Shown: positions 47,460-60,294 of the stretch, piece after piece
How positions within the stretch are numbered: position 1 is the first letter of the stretch
How the letters are laid out: each line of letters starts with the position of its first letter
Origin: Caenorhabditis remanei
Taxonomy: Eukaryota; Nematoda; Chromadorea; Rhabditida; Rhabditidae
DNA length: 64,000 nt
Assembly: GCF_010183535.1 (NCBI RefSeq)
Contig: NC_071332.1
Location: forward strand, 8,246,001-8,310,000
Direction of reading: 5' to 3'
The notes under the pieces: generated by a model
Told to the model about the DNA's origin: nothing
What the model saw: the letters and a program-made list of their open reading frames with translations, nothing else
Database searches by the model: none
Program-made: the position numbers and the translations under genes

Positions 47460-50400
47460 TTTTTTGAAACGTTTTTAAACCTTGGAGATAATTCTGTGAA
47501 ATTGGGCCAACCATAACTATCTGGGTGATTATTGTGGTCCACATCAATCAGAACCGGAACATAATAATAATAAACTCAAGAATTTTGGAAAATTAAAAAA
47601 TCATTCATTGAACAATAATTAAAATTTCAGCCACACCAGTACATGCTGTTTATCTGCTATTGTTTTGATTCGAATTATCGAAGTAGAAGGGCAACAAAAT
47701 AGTTACAACAACTTCTTCTCTTCTGCTTATTTTGAGACTGTTTCAGTTGATGAAATCCATTCTCTAACCATTTCATTTCAATTAATTCCAACTCACAACC
47801 ATTTCAACATCATCGAACGGAAACTCCCATTTCCCTCCAAAATTCTGAAGACAATCATAAAGTGCGCGAAGAAGAAGAAGAGTAGTAGAATGGAGTAGGA
47901 ACAACGGAAGCTTGATGTCGTGACAGACTACTCTATTATGCAACTAATGACCGACTGACTCATATGAGTCCCTTCGAATGTATCTTCTCTCATCTGGTTT
48001 CTCATTGTTCGGTTTTCCATTTGCTCTTACAGGAAATTAATAAATTGATATATCCCCCTCCTCTCTCTTCATTCGTTCCCTTATCAATTTCCTTTTCTCC
48101 TTCACCCGCTTTCCCACTAAACGAACCTTCATAATATATTTGTTGATCCCATAATCCGTCGCAGTTTCTTCAATGTGTACATGAAGCGTGCCGGCACATT
48201 CTAAGACTTTTGTATGTACTGTATTTGTGAGTGTGTCATCGGACAACGGTTAATAATAATCCGATTAGGATAATATTAAGATGGTTGAAGACGGCGGCGG
48301 CCGTCGGACTGTCACAGTTCGGATCAATCTTGAGTGGGTTTAATAAATAATATTCAGTTTTTTGAGCATCCTGAAAACATCTGCCTTAGTCGAGTGATAA
48401 GTGTCAAGGTTGTCAGAAGAATATTCATGGAAAGATTGGATGAAAATTATCTACTTCCTCCTCTAACGCTGGAATACAAAACAGAATAATCTTGAAGATA
48501 TTTTTTTGAAATCCCATTAACCCCTTACGCCCCAATACTCTCCCATTTACACTAATTCCATCCCCTCCATCCATCTACCTAAACATTGTTCCAAAACCTA
48601 AATCTATCCGTCTTCCGTCTCTTTTCAACTACTTCACGGCTCCATAAACACGACACAATGTTTTGATTGATTTTGCCACGTTGCCGTGAACCGACTCACT
48701 GAGCATCCACAATGGAGAAGTGTGTTCGGGAAGTCTGTCGGTGTCTTTTACCCATTGCTGCCAGCTGCCTTCCCACTTCTCCGTTCGTCTCGTTTTGGAG
48801 CGAGCGAGCAACAATTTATGAGCTCAATGCTCGTCTTCTCAATGTCATCTCGTTTTCGTGACGAGCAAAAAAGATGTTAATTATCGTCACCTGACCTCCC
48901 AAAAGAACATCAAATCTTCCGGGTTGTTTTGAATGAAAAGCGGAGAGAGCGGATAATGTCGGTGTGGCTTTTGAAGAAACCGGAGGTGACCTCAGAGATT
49001 TATAGTCTTCGAGCAACAGGTGCTCATCGAGTAAAGGATGCGTTGCACATCACTGCACACTCTCATGTTATTCTTTCCCTTTTGACACACACCATGACTG
49101 TCAGGATTAGGATTAAAAGCACCTGTTACCATTCATTTTGATGTCAAAGGACTCAAAAGAGATGCGTTGAGAAATTGTGTTACGTTATATGTCAGATTTT
49201 GAATTATATGTTTCATTTCGGTCTGTGGGATACGGTCCAGAAATACGGAAATTGAAAATTAGACAGACATGAGAGAGCTGCTATGGTAAGGCAGACCATT
49301 TTTACATTAGCGATCTATCAAATTTTTTAAAGTTTCAGTGGAGCGCGGTTCGAATTACCATACCGTGCTGGTAGATCTGCCAAAAATTCGAATCTCATTG
49401 CCACCCGATACCATATTTCTTGTTTTCTACTTCCCATTTATCCTCTTCCTTCTCCCAATTTCTTCCACTCATCATAAAATTTTCATCAAAACAATTAGAC
49501 GGATCTACTCAGTGTGGTGTACAATTTCAAGTACATACAAAAACAAAAACGAAGAAGAAGAAGAAGCTGCAGGTGTTCATTCTGTCTCCCCGGTGGGAGC
49601 TCCTCATCTTTCAAATGTTTGTTATTCTCTTATTCCGATTATTTGTTCGTGCATGATCGCTTCTTGTATTATTCTCTTTTTCTCACTTAACACTGCAAAT
49701 CTCACATGTATACTCTTTACAGATTTCAAATCTTCTTTCCTTTCTTCGTTACTTTTGAGATCCCTACCGAAACATCAGAAATCTAATTGCCACTTGTTAA
49801 TGATGATTCGAACATTTTGACAGATGGCGCCCACTGAGTTCACAAATTGAGTTATGAGCCTTTCCCTTCTATTCTTGCTTGTTTTCCTCGTCTCCAGAGA
49901 ATCCCAAATACTTCTAATTTGTGAATTCATTTACTTCTCTCACTCGTCCACATTTCTCTTGTTGTCTTTTTCATATTTTATCAGTTGATAGGAAAGAGAA
50001 AAAGAGAAAAAGACAGAAGCTAATTTGATGTGTATAGTTGCACTCTTGTTTTCCAAAAATTTTTTATATAAATTAGCAGTGCTGTAATTAATTTTTGGAT
50101 TATAGTACCGTAAAGCCTGACAATTATTTGAATTGGAAAATAAGTTTCTGTTTTATTTTAGTTAACTTTCTAAAAAACAAGACAAAAAGTTACCGTATTT
50201 GACAGTGTTTAAAGTGGTTAAATACGATAATCCCTAGAATAGTAGCGCGACTGGTATACGGTACTTCGTCCAAAAATGATTTTGAAAAATTGGAAAACGT
50301 TTTATTTTCCTTTTGAGATGGAATTCTGTACACTTCAATCTTCGGTATAATTAAATCAAATCTCCTCAGACTTTGTGCCATCGGGTTCATGATATTTTTC

Positions 50401-53400
50401 CAGCTCCCTGATAATGTCCTACTACATTCTTCTCCTTTTTCTTTTTTTCCAATTTCTCCCACTTCTTCCCTCACACCTTCCACCCTCTCTGACTTCAGGA
50501 TATCCCAGCTTTTCCCTTCTCCGAAACCACCTCAAAACAATTAATGTTTCATTGTTTCGAAGCTTCCATAACCGTATAATTACCAGCCTCATTAACACTT
50601 TCCCTCGTTCCAAAAATTCCTCATGAACAGGTGTCTCTGACTTGGTTGTTACTACTCCGTATTATTATAATTTGTCACCTCATTCACTGTTTCTTTTTCC
50701 TTTTCTACTGACCATTGACTACTTTATTTCACACCTGAACTTAATCATAGGATTTAGAAGAGACCGGGAAGAGAGGACGCACATTTTTTCGTGTCCCTCT
50801 TCGTCTACTATTGTACTAAAAATCTAATGATAGGTTGTTTTGAAAAGAAAAGGAGCAGTCAATTGGTTTTCGGGCATGCACACCATATGCTCCTGATTGA
50901 CACCTTCGTCATTCTGGAGACATTGAATTGATGAGATGAGGAAAAAGAAGATGACGAAGAAGAAGACGTTCCTAGAGACAAGAAAATGATGAGACCTTGA
51001 TTTCTATTGGAATTCAAATGAGGTCAATTTGAGTAATTAGGTGGAATCAGAACGATTCTAGAGTCTTGATGATGGTCGTTGAGGGAAATGATAACCCATA
51101 TCTTGTTTTGATTGATATAATTGTATTTTTTCAAGCAGGATCAGTTAAAAAAAAGTAATTATGTAGTTCAACCGTAGAAGATATCTTATGTTATAGATTA
51201 CCCTTCACCAATCCCTTGTTCACATCGTAGATTCCAAGGAATAGATTTTGATTCATAATAAAACCATGATCCCTCTTCTCTGAATCTGCTCCACTTTTTC
51301 ACCACAACTGACTTTGTGTCACATCACCCCAAATCGTGCCACCCTCTGCAACAAATTAACTGTCTTCACACTTTCACACCTACTAGTAAACTGAAGTATC
51401 GATGACGAGGCAACAGTGTCACCTATTAAGAAATCGTATTTGACCACAAAATGACTGTTGCGTGTTCGAAATATGATGCTAATTGGCAGAAAGAGGCAGA
51501 CGAAAGGTTATCAATTTGCTGAGACCCTTCTCTTCCACCTGGAGTCGATTTCTCATTTTCCACTACCCTAAACTTCTCCAGGATGTCAAAACGAGTTGAA
51601 GTGGTACGTCTTCTTCGTCTTTTCTTCGATCCTGACTCATTTTCATTCATCGTCAGCGAAAGTGTCAAGTGTCCGCATAATTGAATATAGCGAAACTGTC
51701 ATCGGCACACTTTTCTTTCGGTGTGTGCGCGAGAAAAAGAAGAACAAACCGTCGGGCCGACGACACAACACGAGCAAATTATTTCCAATTATGAACCTCT
51801 TCATCGTATCCTTGACTTTACTCCCCCCGCCCATCAAAAACTTTCCGGTAATTATACGGATTAATAAGTGTACCGTATTGGTATTATAATTTATATACAG
51901 CCAGCAAACAGGTGTCAGGTGTCAACTTTTTATTTCCTTCCGGAAGATGAGTACTCAGAAGATTCATATCTGGAATTGGGGCACCTGTCATAATAATTAT
52001 GCTTATTATTGTAACATTATCTAGATGAAATATTACTTCTTGTTTTTCATTGCCTCCGTGCTTGATACTTGTTCCAGAACTTGCTAGTCAAGCTCTTTCT
52101 CCAAATTTTCGTAAGATTACAACGACGATCCCTGGAGCCTGACTAACCACAGTAACAAAACTTTGACAGTGTATTCTGTGAAAATCAATCATGTTTTAGA
52201 AATTTCTGCCCTCGGTGTCTTCCCATTCGGCTCTTAATATTCTATCTCGAGTACCTTTCTACAAAAACAACAGCTTGCCCAACTACCAAGGTAATAACAG
52301 GGTCTTCTTTTTTCTTCTATTTTCCGAAAAGAGAAGAGAGAAAAAACCGCCAAATTTATGTTGTTTTCCATTGTTTCCACCGCTCCTCACACTAAATTAC
52401 CTTCTCTCTGATTTGTAATTAGAAGGCGTAGAAGCCGGTCCCCCCGTTGAGTATGTCACTCCTAAATCATTTTGTGAATTACATCCTGGCAAATATGTAT
52501 AATATATTAGGAATCATCTGGTAAAGGAAGAAGAACGAAGACAATCTCTTCTTCTCGCCACTACCAAAAATGATGAATCGATGCGTTGCGCGAGTGTTGC
52601 GTACAGACTATCAAATGATCGATGGGGCTCCGCGAATCTCTTCTGTACTTATCATTTCTCTCCTTCCAAATTTTCATTATTTCTCTTCGCCCGCCCAATT
52701 TTTCCGACTTACCATTTTATAGGTCGGCGCTCGTTTGTATTCCTCTTTTTAATTTCCCCTCTCATAACTTTTAGTGTTTTACTCGGACTATGACAGTGTA
52801 AGTACTTGAAGATAATGATCTACTTTTCGGCGCATTGATGACAAAAGATACGGTGCCCTCACACACACACCCATTTGTTTTGATTTCATCGCGTAACATG
52901 ACAGATCGCCGAAAACCGCGAAAATCGACTTGGATAGGAATAAGATAAAGAGGTCCTTGGAATGTTGGAGTTAAAAGGACAAATGACATGTTTGGTGAGA
53001 GTTGAGAGTTCAGTTGGAGAGTTTTGGATTGGCCAGAAATTCAGAAAGGATACCGTAATCCAGACGAACCAAAAGGGTCCTTTTATATTATGATAGTCAC
53101 CAAACAATTCACTGCCTTTCCCTACAGTAATCCATTCGGAGTATCATTTTTCCAACTTGAAATACATTTTTCTTTCTCTTTTTCTAAACAAAACAAAACG
53201 TATTTGAATATCGAAACCAAACGAATAAACAAACAATTGAAGGTGTGTTTTCTTTCTTTATAGTGCGTTTTACAATCATTTACAACTCTTTTTGGTTACG
53301 TAATCGTATAATTCAAGCTGTTCTCTACTAAACAGTTCTTTTGTCCCTTCTCAATCATCGTCATCAAGGTGTGGTTCTTCTCCTCCATCGTCTCTTTCTT

Positions 53401-56400
53401 CATTTTCCATAGTTTCTCGAGATATAATTACTGCTTTCCGGTCCTTCATCTTTTCAATCGGATGTACTGTCTATTTTTCCCCCAACCCAATTGTTTGTGT
53501 TGTCTCTTATGTATTTCTGATCATGATGATAATCCTCACCTCGTTGTCCGTTTGTTTACCTTTAATGTTTTGACTGTGCGATTATCCTCAAGGAGGGGAG
53601 TGGACGATCCGTTTCCTCATTTAATCTTTTTGGTATAATAACAGCCATTTGGTAGTTAGTGGAAGAGGTAGTAGGTCAACTATTGTTGACCAGTTGTGTA
53701 ACTTTTAATGGGTATTGAGGAGTAGTACTTGAACTTTCGAGAAGAGAAGAAGCTTTTGTTCTCTCTTTTTTTGAAAGAAGCCGATGCTCAATTGATCTTC
53801 TCCATCACGACGAGTAAGACTGATTTCAAATATTCCCATTAGGCAATAATTCAAATACCAATCAAACTTTACTATCTTTCTTCCTCTCTCCACCCAAATT
53901 CCATATCAGTTACCTCTCTAATAGTGTCATAATACTCGCCTCCTCGTTCCCTATTCCAATATATTCAAACGTGTTGATCCAAATGTAAACATTCTATTCT
54001 CCTTTCTCCTATTCTATCACCTGTTTAGTGTGTCCCCTCTTCTATACCAAAAAGCATAAACTATCTGCTCGATCTGTCAATAAAAGCTTGTTGGGTCCAG
54101 ACAGCGTACACGAGCCCAAAAACATTCGCATGCACTGTTTGTCTCCCAAAAGTGTCAGTGATACGGGGCGGTAAGAGTAAAGGAATCAAAAGTTTGTCGC
54201 TATTTCCTTTTTCCTTGTCAACCTGTTCTGTCCTTTCTGTCTCAATTACTCATCCTCCCATGAGTAAGAATTGGAATTTGTCAGTTGCTCGTTTCCAATG
54301 CTCTCTCTCTCATAGGTTCGGGTTCATTTCAAAGGTTTAGAGCCATTAGAACCCATTAAATTCGGTACCAGGATCGGCGGAAAAACTAAGAACAGAAAAA
54401 TGAGAGGAAAGAGGAAAGAGGTATTATGTTTTATTTGAGTTGAAGATTTAGAATTTCTTGTTCTTTTTATTTTATAGAGAAGAGAAGGAGGTGCTGAGAA
54501 ATAAGAGATTAATCGGGGGAATTTTTTCTTGGAGCTTACCGGAACCGAAGAGTATGACTTTTGCAATGCACTAGATTTAAGAAAAGTTTTGATCAAGAAA
54601 TAATTTTTCCTCAAAAGTCTGAGGCCCAGTTTTCAAAACTCAAAATTTTTTAAACTTAAATTTTCAAAGTCTATGCTCTAATTTTTTTTCGAAATTCAAA
54701 ACCTCGATCTACCTTTTTTCATATATTTCCTCTTTCTCTTTCTATATCTTGTTGATCCAATTTGTATACAAACACACCTCCCACGCTTTTCTTCATAAAA
54801 ACGAAATCCGATAGTGCCACGCCGAGTTATGAGAATGTTTACTTTGATTTTGGTGGTCCGTTAGTTCAATCCTTTCCGCCCCTCGCCAAAAATTCTTTCT
54901 CCCAGAAATCTCCACTATTATTATTTTTGATGCAAAAGGGCCCCTGGTGCCACCACTTTTCATTCATTCATTCCATTCATTCATGCTCTTTTTCTGAATT
55001 CCTTCTGACCCTCACCTCCCAAAAATATGTACTCAATGAGCCGCACAATAATACGTGGGCTGTTCCTAAGTTCTCCAATGAACCGCCCGTAATTTCTAGG
55101 AGGAGAGAGAAGAATTGAAACATATCTCGATTACACAAGAACTCTCAACATTTCCCACGTCTTCTTCTATTTACCTACTCTCAGCTAATGCTGCTTGACC
55201 ATCTTTGCGGCTCAACACTTCTGCACCAAAAACAGTCATGAAGAGGGGGGCGACACACTGTTTTATTGTGGAAATGATACTTGTGTCAATATTTCGGTCC
55301 CTTTTGATCTAAAAGATGACTCCATTTACACTTGATGAGAAAAAGAAGAAACAGTTGTAGGCGGAAAAGGTGGAGAGAAGGTGTGAAAAAGTGAGTAGGC
55401 TTGATTTCCGGCGGAGAATCCTTTCTATGGAACAGTGTGTCTTGTAGGAATGTTTTTTTGGAGGAGCTAATGAGTTTAGAGGTTCTTCTCTCTGTGTTTG
55501 CTTCTGCTACTTCCAAAAAACAACATGCTCTCTCAGAAGAAGCAACCAAAATTTTTTTTCGTCTTTTCGTAGAACTTTCTCTATTTGCTTTTTCAATTTT
55601 ATAGCTTTTTTCTTCCTAGAATTTGATCTATTCAGACTGTACATCTGCCCATTTCTAGAAAAAAAGAAGAATTTTTATGGTTCACTGGCTGATTCATTGG
55701 ACAGCTGGTTTCTGAGTACAGGCTCACAACTTTTTTCTATTTCAAAACCATAATCCTCTCTTCTTTTTTGCCCATTCGAAATGGCAGGTGGCTGGCAGGA
55801 GGACCACCTGTGCGCATACGCCTTTTTATGAGTTCTTTTTCATTGTTCCTTGTACTGTTCGAATGGTTACGTCATTCATCCGACAATTGTATCAATAATT
55901 ACGGACTCTTTGTGGTTCGGACCGCCTTAAGAACGGACCAAAACAATAAAATGGTCGGTTAGGATACGCATGGTATGGAGGTCATGCCAAGGCACTCAAC
56001 TTCTTCCAAGATGGATGCACTTGACGTAACAGTATTCAGTGCTCAGGTGCGATAACAATGTGACAATTGGCACGACGCAATACACGGATCATTATGACGT
56101 GGAAACCGTGTGGGTACTTCATCTACCTAATACCTTCCGAGTCTAAATCACTACTACTATATACTTTCGATTTGGAAGAAGTGGAAGGATTAGGTGAATC
56201 CATCCGTCCAATCTTTTAGGGTTTTATGCTCATAATAAAACGTAAAATGGCTTGGTCAGGAATGAGAAAATCGGAAGAAAAAGTTCCGTCCTATTTTAGT
56301 TTTTTAGTCATTTCTCGGTCGAAATGGGTTGGATTAAAACACCGCTTCTCTCTCCTCAGTGTCATTTTTTGCGCCCTTTTTCCCCCAATTTTTGTGTGGA

Positions 56401-59400
56401 ATATCTCGAAGAAGCAGACTAGCGAAAAAGCTTGACAGGGAGTAGAAAAGAAGAAGACGTGATTGAATTTAGTGCATTCTTCTTCGCTATTTTCCCTCCC
56501 GCTCAAAAACTTTCTTTTTCGGATAGAAGGGAGAGAGAGTAACCATTATTTAATAAGACGGGCGCTTCCCTTTTCCGCGAGTAGCCATCCCTTCAATGCC
56601 GGACGCCTAATGAACCATTTAGCACCCCCAAAAGGGAGAATTTGGTTTCTGGGTTGAGAGTTGTGTATGTATGTAAAAGTAAAACGAGGAGGAGGTTCAT
56701 GTCAAATTTCGACACATTTAGATGTCTTTAGAATCGAACACAATGAGATTGGGCTCAGCCTTTCCCTATTTTAACTTCTTTGATTGCTCGACTAGTCTGA
56801 TTCATCATTTTGGGGCAGAGCTCTCGTCTCCCAACTTTCTAAACCTTTCCAACCGGGTCACCCAATTCATTCATCATCGTTACCAATCCAGTTGCATAAG
56901 AAGAAGAAGGAAGTGATTCTCAACGCCTGCTCATCATAAATCAAAGAGCTCCACCGTAAAATTGCGCGTGCTCTGCTGCTCCATGCTCCGTGGAACAGCC
57001 TCATTACCCAACTAGTTTATTGTTATTGCTACAATCAGGAGGAAGATGACGAATCGTATTTCTTTCTGATGGGGGACAATATTGTGAAGCTGTAAATGGA
57101 TTTCTGGGAACATCTGGAGAGTACTGTCAGACAGTTGCTTTCATCTTTTTCTGTTTCCCTAAGTTTCCACATTCTAGAGAATACGGAACGAGAAGAATGC
57201 AAGTTCTTCCCATTGTCTCCCGAATGATATTCGAGAAGGGATAGTGTTCTTCTTTCTTCGTTTCGCTAGAAAAGAAAACTCTCAGGAAGAAGAAAAACCG
57301 GAGGAAAATGAATTCGTTGAGGCGTGTGTGTGCACTTGACACCGCCTCGTCCAGCAGGAAACGGACCTCTCAAACAACTGATTCGCAACTTTTTTCCTCT
57401 TCTCTGGTTCCCTTCTCCAAACCCAAAACAGAGATGGGCATAGAAAAAAGAAGGCGTCCAGAATAGAATAGCTGTCGAGTTTTTTTTGGTTGAGAAGAGA
57501 GAGAAAGAGTCCACGAACTCTCGCTTCAAGAACTAGTGGCTACTATTTTGACACGCTCTCAATTGATTTAAAGAAGAGAAGAGAGCAAGTCATTCAAGGC
57601 ATTCTATGTTTTTCAGTAAAGCTTTAGGTTTTAAGATGGGCGGGGATTTTTGATGTTTTGTTTTTAGTTTTGTTTGAAAATTTGAAGATTATTCATACAA
57701 AAAGAACCTATTCGTCGAAGTTTAACCTTTTGGAATTTTTCTCTCAAAAGCTTAGACGAATAAGTCAACAAGAAGCTTATGAAACCAGTTTGAAATGAAC
57801 ATTTTAGGTGACCTATGATTTCTGAAGCATCACTATTTTTTCATTTCAGTGTACCGTCGTCTTATTTCAACCGTATCCAAAATTTGGGTTAAGATATTTC
57901 GAATGTCAACCTTTATTCTCACAGTCTCAATTCAGAATCCCACTCTTGTCAATCTCTTCCAGAAGACGTTTGTCTAGAATCTGACAGGTGAATGCCTCAC
58001 AAACAACGGCAGAAATGAAACAAAGAACCTCTCTCTTTATTCTCACACCTGCTCGATTCCACCCACTTTGTTCTCAACTCTTCTCATCTACACCATGGTG
58101 AAAAGTGGGCGGAGACATTGAAGACGCCCTCCCTGGGCGGTCCATTCTTTCCCTCTAGATACACAATGTCTTCTCCTCTTTTCCTATCCGACTGATGTCC
58201 TCCCTCAACCTTTTTCTTCCAACAATACCGCGCGCCGTTCCTCATTTTCGGTAATAATGTGATTAACCCGAACCATAACATACCTTTTCTTTTTATGCCC
58301 ATATCCATTTACCCGAGTGAGGAAAGGCACTCATCCAATTCATTTCATTCATTCAATTTACTCCTCCTCTCTTTTTTCTGTTCTTTTCTGTGGGAAGCCA
58401 CGCCGATTGTTGTACGATTTGAGAGTAGTATGATGACAGAAAAGTCAGTTTTTCTCTCTCCATCAACTAGTACATTTTGAATGTATTTGCGTTCACACTC
58501 CGGAATTATGAACCGGAGTTTTGACAATTGAGACAGTCTAGGTTAGCCTGGCTTCGTGAGAGAAAACTGCCAATTTCGGACAATTTTCTCGCGTTTATTA
58601 CGGTTTTTTCCACCCATTTCTTCCACATTTTCCGTGTTGCTTCGCGATTGAAAAGGATATTCAAATTATAGTGTTCACAATTCTTGTTTTGAAACATTTT
58701 CCATAAGCTTTCTGGCCATTTGAATCTCAGAAATCTAATAAAATCTCTATTTTCCTGAGAATTTTGATATTTTTCCCACTCTTCATAGCTTTTTAGTCCA
58801 TAAAAAGTCGGAAAAACTATCTCGATAAAAGCAACGATTCATACTCACAAGATGGCTCAATCAGAAACAAACAAAACTCATTTTCCCATGTCCTCCTCCT
58901 TTTTCTTTTTATTTCTTGTCCTCACCGTCCGATACATCCTAATCCGCACCGGTACACACAAAAACAGTAAAGACACAACTAATCCCATTTTCTCTTCCAC
59001 GTAGATCTTTTTTGATCCAAGAAAAGAAAATTCATGTGTGAGAAAGACAATAAAAGTTGGGAAAAGGGATTTGGAGATCAAAGAAAAGTGAGAGGGGGAT
59101 TGAGTAAGAAGAAGAAGATGAAGAGTTGCAACAAATCCAATCCAACAGACAACATTCCGTCACTTGTCTCTTTTGTTGGTCTCAATCTCTCGGTGCATTC
59201 CGTCTCTTTACTTCTTTTTTTATTCAGTGACATGTTCATTTACGGAAGGTGTCCTTGCTTGTCAACAGGTCCTTTAACCCATTACTCGTGCCGCTCCATA
59301 CCCTTTCATTTTTTCTCATTCCGACTTGGGGTTTACGCAACATCCTTCACTCAGTAATGAGGCAACTTCCACCGGTAATGGTAGATGTCTTCAAGAAAAA

Positions 59401-60283
59401 GGGCGGTGGTTGAGATGGGAAGAATGATACTGTTTGTAATGTCTCAGGGAAATTATAGGCTCTCAGGCGGTGAGCTTTGTTTGTTGGGAAGGCGTGACGA
59501 CAATTATCAGTATACTAAGAGTTCAGATTAGCTCCTATTTTAACAAATTTTATCTGACTTCCAGTTTCCACCATTCCCAAACCTTTTCCGGTTTTTGCAA
59601 CTTTTGTCTTGTTGCCAACAACTGTTTTATCTCACATTCCATTTTCGACCACTTGTCACATCGAATCAATCTCTTGAACTAGCTGTACCTCCTCCCAACC
59701 GTCCCTCCACATACTTCTTCTGATCGTCTGGGTGGTCTTTCTGAAGCTTTCGAAACCAATTTCCCATAAAATGCTTCATTTTCACATGTTCCTCGTCAAT
59801 GTTTACCGCTCTGACCTACCGCACAATCTTCTTCTTTTTCTTATACATACAATCACTGTTCGATGAGCCGTCACAACCACCGAAAAGGCGTACGCTTGTT
59901 ACGCCTACAGCCCTTTTTGAAATGAGCCGTACTGTTTTTGGATGGGAAGTATGTTCCGAGAATTTCGGTTTCGGAATTCAAGGTCGTTATCGTGTCGAGA
60001 CCCTTTTTCCGGAGGAGTGGGGGGACCTCTTCTAATTGTTCACTCCCACTTCTTCCTCTATACTCTACATTTCTATTATTATGTACCTCCTTAAGTCTGT
60101 CCTCTTTTCAAAAGACTTCCCCTCCTCTCTTCTGGTACCTTCGTTGTATTTCCACAACTTGTTAGATTTTGGTTTTGCCATGGACACAAAGCGTTTTCTT
60201 CCCATTTTTCTCTGTCTCTTTTCATAAATTTCCATCTTTTCTTACTTTCAAAAAACGTAATTTCCATTTCCATATTTTTTCAG
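47460..60283. other. Gene-free block of about 12.8 kb
   Basis: No open frame in this block shows a domain, a signal of splicing across exons or consistent coding character. Most are short and overlap on both strands. The sequence has many polypyrimidine stretches and simple GAAGAA-type runs. Either the region is regulatory DNA for the last gene, or it holds that gene's first intron(s) with a small upstream exon I could not identify, or non-coding RNA genes without obvious signatures. I saw no tRNA-like structure. Confidence 0.5.
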
Positions 60284-60294
60284 CAAATGCCAAC

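Noticed and set aside
48037..48246. 69-codon frame on the minus strand
   Set aside because: It looks somewhat protein-like at the start but has no domain and no neighbouring exons, and its second half is low-complexity Lys/Arg/Glu.
49346..49360. tRNA B-box-like GGTTCGAATTACC
   Set aside because: No matching A-box, anticodon arm or acceptor stem is found at the right distance upstream.
51596..51889. Frame with a signal-peptide-like start, considered as a first exon for the last gene
   Set aside because: The only initiator is a TTG, and I found no in-phase donor that clearly joins it to the exon at 60284.
53665..53691. let-7-like string GAGGTAGTAGGT next to a perfect 7-bp hairpin (GGTCAAC/GTTGACC)
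   Set aside because: The hairpin has a 4-base loop and does not extend past 7 pairs, and the match to let-7 ends after 12 bases. It lacks the long stem of a pre-miRNA.
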